From the NCBI GenBank assembly GCA_949358305.1, contig OX442314.1, positions 30,055,118-30,119,117 on the forward strand: a DNA stretch of 64,000 nucleotides, given 5' to 3'. The notes below the pieces were generated by a model. It saw only the letters and a list, made by a program, of their open reading frames with translations. It was not told the origin of the DNA and searched no databases. Shown one piece after another: positions 45,001-56,460 of this stretch. Positions within the stretch are counted from its first letter, which is position 1. Every line of letters begins with the position of its first letter. The translations under genes were made by a program, and so were the position numbers. Source of the DNA: Strigamia acuminata. Its lineage: Eukaryota > Arthropoda > Chilopoda > Geophilomorpha > Linotaeniidae.

Positions 45001-48000
45001 TAAAAGTTGATTTTTTTTCAGAATTTAATTTGGAATTATTGTTTGGTTTAGTCGAGGAACATTTCATCGTCGATTGCCATAGCAACGGACAAGTTTCTGA
45101 ATTATTTCTTTCGATTCGGAACGATAAAATGACGGAAAGGGATTCGCTGACCGGGCGGACTTTAGATCGTTTCGATCTTAAGAGTTTGCTGAGTGTGGAG
45201 GAAATTGTGAGGATTATTTTTGGGTTTTGAATTTTATTTTATTATTTTTTTAAAAAATATTTTTCAGCCGAATTTGAAGTTCGGGATGCGAGTTACGTTC
45301 GATTTCATTCGTAAGGATCGCAGGGAGAGGATTTATACTTTGGAAGATGAAGAACACAGAAAAGTGAATGGAAAAATAAGATTATATGAATTTAAAATTG
45401 ATTTTTGATATTTTTTTTGGTTAATTTTTAGACGTTTTTAAGTTTGTTACAGCCGAGCGTCGATGCGAGGGTGTTAAAAGATGCAACTTTGGGTGCATTT
45501 CAGGTAATTTGTCAGTTATAATGGAAAAATGTGTGAAAATACAGAAATGTTATTACGTACTTCATAAATGTATACCGGTACTAGGGTTTCGATACCGGGA
45601 AACTGGGGTACTGATTTCCCGGGAATCCCGTTGAGAAATCACGGTACTGGGAACCGGGAAATTGGACAAAAACCGGTTCCGTCAAAAATTCGTTGCTAAA
45701 ACGTCATTTTCATCATTGAAACGTTACAAAATGTAACGTTTCAATGATGAAAATGGCCATTTTGAACGAAAAATAGCTACAAATGGTCATTGTTAACGAA
45801 AAATGGTTAAAGACGGCCATTTTTGATCCAAAACGGCCATTTTTAACGAAAAATGGCTATTTTTAACGAAAAATGGCTATTTTTAACGAAAAATGGCTAT
45901 TTTTAACGAAAAATGGCTATTTTTAACGAAAAATGACTATTTTTAACGAAAAATGGCTATTTTTCACGAAAAACGGCCATTTTTGACGGAAAACGGCCAT
46001 TCTTGACGAAAAACGGCCACTTTTGATAGAAAATGGCCATTTTTACCATGAAAAAAGGCTAGAAATGGCTAAAAATGGCCATTTTTGACAAAAAACGGCC
46101 ATTTTTTGTCATTTTTTGTTGCCTTTCGCCTGACCTTTTTTGGTCCCGGGAGTACCGATTTCCCGGGAGTATCGGCTATTTTGGTACCGGGAACCGGGAA
46201 TTTTAAAAAGGCGGAAAAACAGAAACCCTAACTGGTATGGTGTGTAAGCTGTGTAGCCCGGACATAGGACGGGTCCCAAAAAAATGTCCAGTTTCAGTTT
46301 GTATAGCATGCTTTCTGGTCCAGACCAATTTCACGGGTCCAGACTAGAGAGAGTTAAAAAAATAAATAAATACAATCAGTTTGGTTGTAATTTTTGAATA
46401 AAAAATCAGAGTATATCTGATTTTCTATTGAAAGAAGCGATAAAAATAATTAGAAACACTAAAAATTAAATTAAAAATTAATTTATTGCCAGGATCACAA
46501 GGGTTGAAAACCAAAATTTGCGTTAAAAGCAGTGTTGTATCGAACGAGAACTAATAGTTCGCGTTCGCGAACTTAGTTCGTAGTTCGCGAACTACGAACG
46601 CGAACTAGTTCCCCTTTTTGAAAGAACGGAAAAAACGAACGAAGTTCGTTTTTTTTACGCGAACTACGTTCTAGTTCGTTTCTAGTTCGTTCACCTGACG
46701 TTTTATGTCACAGCCAATCATGGACAAATTTTTTAATATTAAAGGAGTGTAATTTGATTTAATAAAACAACTTGTGATATTCTACCCTGACAACCTGTTG
46801 CGTGTTTTATTGTTTTGGTGGATTTGGCGAATTTGCAACAATAGTTTGCCATTCAATTCCCTTTCGTAATCGTTTTTTCCGAGATCTTGTATCGTAATAT
46901 GGAAGCTGAAGCTGTGGAGTTGACCGAAATTTGTAAGAAACCAGTATATGATTCTTTCAATGATAAATTTAATTATTTAAGTGTTTGTACATTTTTTTAC
47001 AGTAAATAAATGTCTTATTCAAGTATAAAATGGTGTAAATAAAAATTTGAATTCCAAAAAAAAATGTGTGTAAAGTGAATTGAACTATTGTTTAAAGTTC
47101 GCGAACTAGAACTTAGTTCACTTTTAGACTTTTGGGGTGAACGAGAACTAGAACTAGTTCAGTAAATTGAAAACGGTGATGAACGCGAACTAGAACTAGT
47201 TCGCGATTTAGTGAACGTGATACAACACTGGTTAAAAGTACATAATGTGCACGTACGGTTATATATGTGTACATTACGTAACATATGTGTACATGTAACG
47301 TATGTGCACATTTCGCAGCAGTACTTTTCGTACAAATTTTGGTTTTCAACCCTTGTGATCCTGGCATAAATTAATTTTTAATTTAATTTTTAGTGTTTCT
47401 AATTATTTTTATGCTTCTTTCATTAGAAAATTGACATTGTGGTGTATTGTCCGGAACATATAGCGATTTTTCCCGACACGGGACGCATCGTTTTGTCCTG
47501 AGTCTGGATCTGGAAGCGGGAGCCGTCCGGACAAAAGAGCAAATTTTGCATTGCTCTATATTGATTGGATGTGGGTCCGTGCAAACCTGTCTGGACCACA
47601 CAGCTGTCTGAACGGTGCTATGACCGGGCAACACTGCTTACACTTCACCAAAAATGAATAAATTTTTAAATCCAAAAATGCATATTTTTGCCTAAGAAAC
47701 TGAACTTTTTTACATTTTTGGTCTAAAATTCATTTTTTTGTGCAAAAAAATACATTTTTAGTATTATTTAGTAAATAAAAAATTCATTTCCGTGCATAAA
47801 TACATTATTTTGCATGATTTATGTGGAATATTGTTTATACACCATAAACAAAAATATTTTTTTTTCAGAAGTAACCTTAACTTGCATACAAAAATAGCAT
47901 CTAACCTCATTAAAATTATTTCAGTGTTTGGCATGTAATGCGCAATTCTCTAAAGACGTCGCCAAATTGAAATTACACACCAACAAAGCGGCCGTCAAAT

Positions 48001-51000
48001 GCGAAAACGGAAAATCTAAAGGTTTCAAAAAAAATTTAAAAAAAAAGAACATTTCACCAAAATACCAAAAATTTATTTCTCAGATCTCCTAACCGAAGTG
48101 AACGCCTGCCCCAACTGCGACAGCGTCATAATAATCGAGCTCGACGAAGAACTCTTATCTCAACATGGCGAAACGAGTCCAAAAACCGACAAAAACATCG
48201 CAAAACCCCAAAGAAGCGCAACAAACACAAACTTAATAAACAAAACGTTCGCCGAGATTACCACGCATTCCTATTCCTACCCCTCGACTCCCGAGCGCGG
48301 TCGGAAGCATCCGACGCTCGAGAACCTGCACAAACAATTCGACGAACGCAAAATTCGTAGTTCGGATAACACTCCGCTGTCGCAATCTCCGAGCAGCTTC
48401 AAATTGGATTTGTATCGCGAGGAGCGCGAGGAATCTGTGGCGAAGATCAGCGAAGATAGTGTCGAGGAGTCTTTGGCGATGTTTCGGTCGTTTGATGAAG
48501 TCGGCAGGTCAAGAAAGCGGTCGGAATGTTCGAGAAGCGAGGAGCGGGAGGGGAAATTGAGTTGCGAACGACGTTTTAGTATTCCGATCGTTGGTCCGGT
48601 GATGAGTCGCAGTGAGAGCGATGTTACTATTTTGAGTAATCCCAGTCAGAGCAGTATTTCTGTATTGTCGACACCGTCGGGGGATCAGACGGAGGAGAAT
48701 GATGAGTTGCAGAAGTGAATTTATGATTGTTTTTCATTGGGGTTCATTGGCTAAAAATTGAATTGTTTGGCTAAAAATTGAATTGTTTGGCTAAAAATTG
48801 AATTGTTTGGCTAAAAAATGAATTTTTTTGGCTAAAAATTGAATTTTTTTGGCTAAAAATTGAATTTTTTTGGCTAAAAATTGAATTTTTTTGGCTAAAA
48901 ATTGAATTTTTTTGGCTAAAAATTGAATTTTTTTGGCTAAAAATTGAATTTTTTTGGCTAAAAATTGAATTTTTTTGGCTAAAAATTGAATTTTTTTGGC
49001 TAAAAATTGAATTGTTTGGCTAAAAATTGAATTGTTTGGCTAAAAATTGAATTGTTTGGCTAAAAATTGAATTGTTTGGCTAAAAATTGAATTGTTTGGC
49101 TTAAAATTGAATTGTTTGGCTAAAAATTGAATTGTTTGGCTAAAAATTAAATTTTTTTGGCTAAAAATTGAATTTTTTTGGCTAAAAATTGAATTGTTTG
49201 GCTAAAAATTGAGTTGTTTGGCTAAAAATTGAATTGTTTGGCTAAAAATTGAATTGTTTGGCTAAAAATTGAATTGTTTGGCTAAAAATTGAATTGTTTG
49301 GCTAAAAATTGAATTTTTTTGGCTAAAAATTGAATTGTTTAGCTAAAAATTGAATTTTTTTGGCTAAAAATTGAATTGTTTGGCTAAAAATTGAATTTTT
49401 TTGGCTAAAAATTGAATTTTTTTGGCTAAAAAATGAATTTTTTTGGCTAAAAATTGAATTTTTTTGGCTAAAAATTGAATTTTTTGGCTAAAAATTGAAT
49501 TTTTTGGCTAAAAATTGAATTGTTTGGCTAAAAATTGAATTGTTTGGCTAAAAATTGAATTTTTTTGGCTAAAAATTGAATTTTTTTGGCTAAAAATTGA
49601 ATTTTTTTGGCTAAAAATTGAATTTTTTTGGCTAAAAATTGAATTTTTTTGGCTAAAAATTGAATTGTTTGGCTAAAAATTGAATTGTTTGGCTAAAAAT
49701 TGAATTGTTTGGCTAAAAATTGAATTGTTTGGCTTAAAATTGAATTGTTTGGCTAAAAATTGAATTGTTTGGCTAAAAATTGAATTGTTTGGCTAAAAAT
49801 TGAATTGTTTGGCTAAAAATTGAATTGTTTGGCTTAAAATTGAATTGTTTGGCTAAAAATTGAATTGTTTGGCTAAAAATTGAATTGTTTGGCTAAAAAT
49901 TGAATTGTTTGGCTAAAAATTGAATTGTTTGGCTAAAAATTGAATTGTTTAAATAAAAATTGAATTGTTTGGCTAAAAATTGAATTTTTTTGGCTAAAAA
50001 TTGAATTGTTTAGCTAAAAATTGAATTTTTTTGGCTAAAAATTGAATTGTTTGGCTAAAAATTGAATTTTTTTGGCTAAAAATTGAATTTTTTTGGCTAA
50101 AAATTGAATTGTTTGGCTAAAAATTGAATTGTTTGGCTAAAAATTGAATTGTTTGGCTAAAAATTGAATTTTTTTGGCTAAAAATTGAATTTTTTGGCTA
50201 AAAATTGAATTGTTTGGCTAAAAATTGAATTTTTTGGCTAAAAATTGAATTTTTTGGCTAAAAATTGAATTTTTTGGCTAAAAATTGAATTTTTTGGCTA
50301 AAAATTGAATTTTTTGGCTAAAAATTGAATTTTTTGGCTAAAAATTGAATTTTTTAGCTTAATAACTGAATTTTCTTTCCTAATCACAGATTTGATTCAT
50401 CATTTCCTTTCGAAACTCGCCTCGACAGTCGTCAAAGCAACTCCTCAGGTTTATCCAAACAAACCCCTCCTTAAATCCCCTTGAACTAACAACAATTTAT
50501 CCCACACAGTTACCGGTTCGTATTCAAGCTCATCCACAGTCGGCCGCAGCTTATACGACGCCATGTCCAGCACGCCATCCGTCGACGGACGAAACACTTA
50601 TCGTCTACAAATGAACGCATCGAACGACAGTATCCTCGCGTCAGACCTAACCGAGAACTTCTCGGATCCCGTCGACAACGACGAGCGTAAATCGCTGATA
50701 ACAGACATCGTGCAAAGCAACGCAATCAGATATTCCTACGCCGACTTCGCACAAATCGACCACAAAATCCAACTCCATCTCGATTTAAACGTGTTCGACG
50801 CCGGCGAGGAGTTCAAGTTAATCCTAAAGGTAACCTCGACACCATTTTTGCCGCCATTTTTAAATACATTTCCTCACAACTCCACAGGCAAACATCATCA
50901 CATCAAAACTAATCGACGTGCCCGCGTTATTCATCATTTCGAACAAGAATTTCTACATAATGAAAATAACCGGCGAAGAAACGTAATAAAAAAAAATGCC

Positions 51001-52159
51001 CCCCCGTCTGCCCCCCCTTCGCCTCAACCATAATTAAATAAAATGAATTTTTTTTTCTATTCTTAACAGCGTGGAGCCGTCAAAATGGCTGCAGAAAATC
51101 GACATTAAACATATTTCGCAGTTGAAAACGATCCGGCAACACTTGGGTTATCAAGGCATTTTGATGGAGTTTGAAAAGCCGAATAAAAACAATTATTTCG
51201 TGTTGTTGCGCGACTCCGAGCGGTGTAAACGGTTCATCAAGCAGTTGCTAAGTGAGGTTTATCGCGTTTGGTTGTTGATTTGTGCTTGACAATTGTTGCT
51301 TTTGAAGGTTTGTACGAGTCGATGAACTTGACGGTTGGAATAAGCGAACCACTGGATAATTTATTAGATAGTTTAACGATGAAATTGAACGACAAATGCA
51401 AGAGTTTTGACTGCGGCGATCAAGTGTATATTTTGTTGTATATTTTAGGCTTTTGCAAGAGCAAGGACAAAGGTACGATGTTTTTTTATTATTTCGGGAG
51501 ATTATACGCGAGATTGCGCGAGATTTGGTGATTTTTAGTGTAAAACTGCGCCCAAGCCACAAAAAACATGAAACAGGCACCAGGCTCTACGGAGGCTGGG
51601 TAGTAACAATCAAAATTAATTTAAAATAGCGTCTAAAATCGAGATTTTTACGTGGTATTGCGTTTTTGCAAGATTTCAGCATTTGCGATGTTGCTATTGA
51701 TTTAATTTGTTATTAATTCGTGATTTTTTAAAATTATTAATAATTATAGGGAACCAGTACGAGCCCGTTTCGTTTGTGGTGACCAAACAGTGCGTTTTTG
51801 TGTTATCGGAGAATTATCAATTCCATTTGAATCATTCAAAGAACGAGAACGTTTTCCACGTTATCCATCATCAAAACATTGTTTCGCTAACTGGAATGGT
51901 GAGTTTAAATAACGGACAAATATTTTGAAAGTATTTTTTAAAAATTAAATGTTTTTGTTAGATGTTAAACGAGAATAATGCGTGCGAAGCAAAATTGCCG
52001 TTTTTTAACGAAGACACGGGCGAGAACTCCGAGTGGTCCGTTCTCATGGAGACGGAAAAATCGTTGAATTTGTTTGTCGACACGGTTCAAGAATCTTGGA
52101 AGAAAATTTACCACGTCGATTTACCTATAGAGAATTCATCAGAATTTCTAACTAATTAA
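42025..52159 (+). CDS. STK11IP: STK11-interacting protein (LKB1-interacting LRR protein)
   Basis: Twenty-two coding exons: 42025-42109, 42361-42560, 42623-42790, 42849-42956, 43016-43084, 43160-43289, 43459-43562, 43634-43723, 43795-43840, 44005-44280, 44647-45206, 45268-45363, 45432-45503, 47925-48021, 48084-48714, 50390-50448, 50510-50829, 50888-50982, 51070-51251, 51308-51472, 51750-51898 and 51962-52159. They total 3900 nt, 1299 residues. Order of parts: an N-terminal segment with GDKILSGSTKLSL, leucine-rich repeats around residues 100-320 (VFDLSHNSI, WLNLSFNHL, ELDLGYNCL), a LCLDGNPLYFH cap and MLDGK motif, an acidic middle with ERGNNWLVGS, a zinc-finger-like CLACNAQF...CPNCDSV pair, and two C-terminal PH-like regions. 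The human protein (about 1,090 residues) binds LKB1 and acts at lysosomes. Exon 9 must use the GTATTA donor, not the better GTGAGT 4 bases upstream, to stay in frame. Confidence 0.88.
44290..44620. repeat. A-rich tandem repeats in STK11IP intron 10
   Basis: Degenerate AATTCAAAAGAAATCCAAA units, then about four 31-bp units with AAACTCACAAAAATGCATAA. Non-coding. Confidence 0.75.
45740..46110. repeat. 20-bp repeat (AAAAATGGCTATTTTTAACG) inside intron 13
   Basis: About 15 units. Each contains mirrored AAAATGGC/GCCATTTT words, and the block is framed by GGTACCGGGAACCGGG-like sequences at about 45590-45660 and 46130-46200 in inverted orientation, so it looks like the inside of a foldback element. 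Confidence 0.8.
46237..47650. mobile_element. 1.4 kb foldback element in STK11IP intron 13
   Basis: Outer ends (GTGTAAGCTGTGTAGCCCGG left; mirrored CCGGGCAACACTGCTTACAC right) and a longer inner inverted pair (46450-46520 and 47325-47410, around CAGGATCACAAGGGTTGAAAAC) define it. A hAT-like element (46530-47230) later inserted in its centre. Confidence 0.65.
46530..47230. mobile_element. 701-bp hAT-like element with perfect 8-bp target duplication
   Basis: Starts CAGTGTTGTATCGAACGAGAACTA and ends with the mirrored TGATACAACACTG. GTTAAAAG flanks it on both sides (46522-46529 and 47231-47238), a perfect 8-bp duplication. Ends, length of duplication and lack of a transposase mark it as a non-autonomous hAT element. 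Confidence 0.85.
48740..50362. repeat. 1.6 kb minisatellite (GGCTAAAAATTGAATTGTTT) in STK11IP intron 15
   Basis: About 80 units of 19-21 bp that differ mostly in GTTT versus TTTTTT at the 3' edge. It fills almost the whole intron, starting 25 bases after the exon 15 donor and ending 28 bases before the exon 16 acceptor. Splice sites and reading phase on both sides are intact. Confidence 0.95.
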
Positions 52160-52807
52160 TGATTAACTTTTCAGCTTTATTTCGAGATTAAATTAAATGT
52201 TTGTACCGTTAATATCGATGTAAATGTTGCAGTTCTATTACAAAATATGTACATGTTGAATGTAAAAAAAAATAATAATTATTTTTGCTAGGCATTTTTC
52301 TAATTTTTGCCAAAAAAAGGTACGAAATAAATGTTAACTTAAGACTTCCTTAGGAACAAATGTGGGCTTTGCTACTGCCCGGCACTTTCAAACTTCGAAA
52401 ATTGTAACAAAATATTTAATATTTTGGGGCCGTACTAATACAGTCGAAAGTCTTTATAACGAACCACAAGGAACCCGAAAAATCGATTTTTAACCTGGTG
52501 TTCTATGGACTTGTCGAGAACTGCTTTTTCCTATGTAAAGTATCAAATAAACCTCATATATATTTTTTTTATATGGCCAAAAGTACAAAATGGCCTTGTG
52601 GATGCGGCCATTTATCTAAAAAATTCTAATTACTATTTATTAATAATAAGTCGTGGCTCTACCATGGCTCTACAGTATCGCAAAATGACAGCTCATTAGG
52701 CTGCCAGCAGTGGCGGATCTAGCACCCGGCTATTGGGGCTTGAGCCCCGGGTCCCCAAATTCTAGGGGGCCCCCGAGACTCTGAGCCATGTACTAAAAAA
52801 ACATTAG
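52160..52807. other. STK11IP 3' region and transposon debris
   Basis: AATAAA signals at 52326-52331 suit the STK11IP 3' end. At 52440 a pogo-like end (TACAGTCGAAAGTCTTTATAACGAA) and at 52710-52770 a damaged hAT-like end (TGGCGGATCTAGCACC) remain. No gene seen. Confidence 0.5.
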
Positions 52808-52957
52808 TATACTCTTTCCACACTCAAGGTTGACCCTGGAAGCTGGGCTCCCATTGGCCTACTTAGAAATGCAATGCTATATAGTTACATTGCAGTTCTA
52901 AGTAGGCCAATGGGAGCCCAGCTTCCAGGGTCAACCTTAAGTGTGGAAAGAGTATAG
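52808..52957. mobile_element. Near-perfect 150-nt hairpin (foldback MITE)
   Basis: The left arm from TATACTCTTTCCACAC to TACTTAGAA (52808-52868) is mirrored at 52895-52957 with just one or two changes, and the remaining loop (TGCAATG...CATTGCA) also pairs. TA flanks both ends. It interrupts the last visible USO1 pseudo-exon. Confidence 0.85.
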
Positions 52958-54460
52958 AAGAGAATCCTTGACTATTATCCCGCGGCGGCCGCTATTCTCC
53001 TCTTCGATTACGATGTCGAAAAGAAGGCCGAAAGCATTATAAAATGCGATGATTTTTTGGATTTTGGGGTTGTTTCGTGTTAGATGCGTCAAGAGAAGCA
53101 CAGCCTGTTAAAAATTACATTTATTAATTCAAATTTTAATTTTCCAAATGTTATTTCAATTTGTTTTTACGTCGTTTCGGATGACTTCGCTGCTGTCACT
53201 CAATAAATCCACTAGTTTCGACACTGTTAAGGGGTTCGCGCGTACAACCTCCTGCAGGTCACGGCACTTGTTGATGAGAAGGCACGTCAATAATTTCACG
53301 GCTGGGCTTCGTACGTAAAGATCATTATCCTAAAAAATTGAAAAATTGAATCAATTTATAAAATTTGGATTTTGTATTTTTTTTTGTAATTTTTGTTCAA
53401 TTTTAGTCAATTTCCAACACGTACTTCGAGAAAGCTAAGCACCAGCTCCACTTTATCGGTCTTTTTAATGAATATTTCCGTAAATTATTCTCCTGATTCT
53501 TGTTTTATTTGAATATCTTTGCCTTCACTATCCCAAGGTTGATTTGACATCACATTGTGCAATGTAAGGTGCGGCACAAAAAATTAGAAACACATGAAAT
53601 TTGTTTGTTTTGAAATGATCTTTTCATTTCATTTTGTGGTTTTCTAACCTATTCCAATCGTTTTTTCACAACAAAATAAGCAAGAAACCTTGTTTTTTAA
53701 CTTTAACTTTAAAATCACTAATTAATTCCATGTTATCCTAAAGTAGGGTAACTTTATTTGGTATTAAATGGTACTAAATCATTGCCTAAATTGTCATAAA
53801 TCATTGTTAACCAACTGTTCTTAATTTTTTGAACCTAGGTATTTTTTCATTTTAGTTGATTACGAGAGAAAATTAAAAGTTTCCATATTAAAAAACAAGG
53901 TTTCTTGCTTATTTTGATGTGAAAAAACGATTGGAATAGGTTAGAAAACTATAAAATGAAAAGATCATTTCAAAACAAACAAATTTTACGTGTTTCTAAT
54001 TTTTTGTGCCGCACCTTATACAACACAATGGTTTCTGTCTCTTTTCTGTAATAAAAAAATAAATTTCATTAAAAATGTCAAATTTCGCGTTTTATTTATT
54101 TATTTTTTACCTATCCGTTTTCAATACTTTGATCAAGGCATCTACTATACCTTGAGTACCGACCTCGTGTCTGTGTGTCTGTGAATAAAGGTAAAAGAGT
54201 ACCGGTAGTATATAAAAAAAATGACTTGAATTACGGAGCTTAGAAAAAGCTTTGAGAGCTAGGACAGATTCTTTGGGGTCCACCGGTAAAGTTGACTCTT
54301 CAACAAGTTCAACCAGACACTCTACGTGCAATTATCATCGATGATGAAATGTATTTTTAGTTGTTTTTCGAGTGTGACTTACGATTTTCGCTCCTTTTGA
54401 ACGAGTTCCGCCTTGTTGGGTTCCCAACACCGACTTAAATCCACTTTTATAAGACTCCAT
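52958..54460 (-). pseudogene. USO1: USO1/p115 vesicle-tethering factor, 5' fragment
   Basis: Minus-strand exons can be traced. Exon 1 is 54383-54460 (starts MESYKSGFKSVLGT) and exon 2 is 54235-54319 (CLVELVEESTLPVDPKE, ALKAFSK). Exon 3 is about 54112-54178 (HEVGTQGIVDALIKVLKTDR) but is out of phase with exon 2. Exon 4 is 54019-54052 plus 53425-53564, split by a MITE. Then come 53171-53329 (VKLLTCLL, VSKLVDLLSDSSEVIRND) and 52960-53104 (LTHLTRNNPKIQKI, FGLLFDIV). These match successive N-terminal armadillo-like repeats of p115, which tethers vesicles at the Golgi. Lesions: the exon 3 phase, the MITE, a TAA at 53485-53487, and truncation by a hairpin element at 52957. No middle or C-terminal coiled-coil part is present. 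Confidence 0.85.
53567..54016. mobile_element. 450-bp TA-flanked MITE inside USO1 pseudo-exon 4
   Basis: Ends AGGTGCGGCACAAAAAATTAG and CTAATTTTTTGTGCCGCACCT are perfect mirrors; inverted similarity extends over more than 100 bases. TA is duplicated at 53565-53566 and 54017-54018. This fits a Tc1/mariner-type non-autonomous element. Confidence 0.85.
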
Positions 54461-55370
54461 GTTGTAATGCCTATCGGGCGCATCAAGGGTACTCGAACAC
54501 TACGCAGTACTTTTACAGTGAAGGAAGAGACACTCAAACGAGCTTCTATGACAAGAGGCTTGGTGCAAGCGCTGCTTGTAGTTGAGGGAAGAGACACTCA
54601 AACGAGCTTCAAAGACAAGAATCTTGGTGCGAGCGCTTGTAGTTAAGTAGTACTTGAGTGTGAGAAGTTTAGTACTTAATTAGTTACGTACTTAAGTGTG
54701 AGAAGTTTAGTACTTAATTAGTTAAGTACTTAAGTGTAAGAAGACTCGGAGTTATGTCAACTAGGGGGTGGTCAGTGCAACAAACAGCTGTGTCCTTGAC
54801 TGTTATTTAAAATTGAAGCTGTAAAAAGGATTTAAAAATGTCCTGTTATTTTCTTTTGTACTTCATTTTGCAAAATGACCCATATTCAGTGGGTAAGTAT
54901 GGTTTGATATAGTTTAGTATTTTCACAGTCAAAATATAATACTGGAGCGCTCCAAGGGTTACAACAGCAACCGTCCTCTAATTTCACAATATACAGGGTG
55001 TCCCAAAAGTCTGAACCACCCTAAATATTTCGTGAGCAATTGCATCTAGGCCAACTTTGATGAAGCAATCGTATAGGAAGTTTGGTGAGAGCAATCCAAT
55101 GATGTGATTAAATTTGACCTTGAAGGCCATTTTCAAGGTCATTCACTTGCTAACTTCTAAACCAATCAGATTAGAGCAAAATTTCCAATTAGAAAGTTGT
55201 AGAGCATGGCCTACTTAGTCTAGAACTGTTCTTAAAAAAGTTATCTCGGACTGAAAAGTTTTGAGAAAAAAAGGTTTGAAATGTTAGTCAACTCAGCTTT
55301 GTAACTCAGCTTTGTAACCTAAAACTATTGAGGCAACCAAGCTAATCCTCAATTAGGACACTTTATTGGG
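54461..55370. other. Spacer upstream of USO1 fragment
   Basis: Has short direct repeats (GAAGAGACACTCAAACGAGCTTC at about 54520 and 54590; TAGTACTTAATTAGTTA at about 54668 and 54708). A mariner-like end family (ACAGGGTGTCCCAAAAGTCTG, 54985-55215) is shared with 36470-36680. No gene seen. Confidence 0.5.
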
Positions 55371-56058
55371 TCATACTTGCAAGTAGAAGAGAGGAAACAC
55401 AAAAGAAAGAAAATAATTTATTTTGGAAATACATTGTGAGTGGCGGTCGGTCGCCTCATGGCCAGGGGAGGACCATGGGGCGTTTGGACACCATTCACGA
55501 TTAAATACAACACAGAGAACACACAGTTTGGATTGAATATCTTTATTGTGGTTGTCTAGGGGTTGTGCGTTCACCGTGTTATCGCCTAGGTCGCTGGGTT
55601 GCCTTGCAGCAACCCAGCCCAGTCCAACCGCTGACCACATGGTCGAGGACCACATGGGCAGCGTGGTCGGATTACATTTGCCTTGCCGTGCCTCGCAGCA
55701 CGGCCAACGAGTCGCCTCAAGTCATGTCGGACTTGAGAGCGATCACGCCTCGTGTTGCGACGGCAGTCGCCATCGTCTCCTTCATCGTAGAGCTCTTACA
55801 ACCAGTCAGGGCTGGACTGGGAACAAGTTTATTACCGGGAAATCTGGGTGTCCGGGCCACAATTAATGGAGTCGGGACAGGCTACAGCAGGCCGCAACAG
55901 GCCACAGCGGCCACGGGCCACCGGGAAACTCCCGGTAGCCCGCCGGGCCAGTCCAGCACTGCAACCAGTCAGCACGGGACTGGAGATCGAACTGTCTCCA
56001 AGATGGCGGTCAAGCCACGAGGAGACCTTGTGTAATCCTCTGTCCTGATTGGCTGCAA
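55371..56058. other. GC-richer repeat region
   Basis: Several open frames occur on both strands but none matches a family I know, and a hAT-like MITE (55807-55961) lies inside them. Likely transposon-derived. Confidence 0.35.
55807..55961. mobile_element. 155-bp hAT-like MITE (CAGGGCTGGACTGG ends)
   Basis: Ends CAGGGCTGGACTGGG and GGCCAGTCCAGCACTG, flanked on both sides by CAACCAGT (55799-55806 and 55962-55969), a perfect 8-bp duplication. Non-coding. Confidence 0.85.
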
Positions 56059-56460
56059 TCAGGACGCAGCTGGTCCCTGTCGCACAAACAACGTTTTTGG
56101 TGGTGTCAATGACAGCTCTGGCATGGGTAACTGAGGTGTGCAGACGCTTTGTTGCGGCGCTGGAGTTACCACCAGTGTGTTAAAAATTGGCATCGGCAAT
56201 TTGGGGCATTTTGCACCAAAGTGCGAGCCATTACAAATGGAACAACCAATATACATCGTCGGCGGCGCATATTGTTGCCAAGTTACGTTTGTGCAACTCA
56301 TCGCAAAGTGCGGGCCGCCGCATTTGAAGCAGCCACCCATGGGCGCCAAATGTGTTCTCTGGTTCGTTTGCACCGCGGGTGCATTCGGAACCGTCGCTGT
56401 CGGGACCGGATCTGCGAGGGCAGATTCGACCGTTTCCATAGGTGCGGAAACAATCCCATC
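56059..56460 (-). pseudogene. Gag fragment with two CCHC zinc knuckles
   Basis: A 126-codon minus-strand frame carries CFKCGGPHFAMSC and CSICNGSHFGAKC, two C-x2-C-x3-H-x4-C knuckles 22 residues apart, in a Pro- and Thr-rich context. That spacing is seen in BEL/Pao and several non-LTR element Gag-like proteins, which bind nucleic acid. The frame starts and ends abruptly and no polymerase follows. It lies beside LTR-like sequence (56450-57310) that is repeated at 30050-32790, so it may belong to that element. Confidence 0.65.

Noticed and set aside
48740-50362. Possible CRISPR array (regular short repeats)
   Set aside because: Units are contiguous without unique spacers and lie in a eukaryotic intron; it is a minisatellite.
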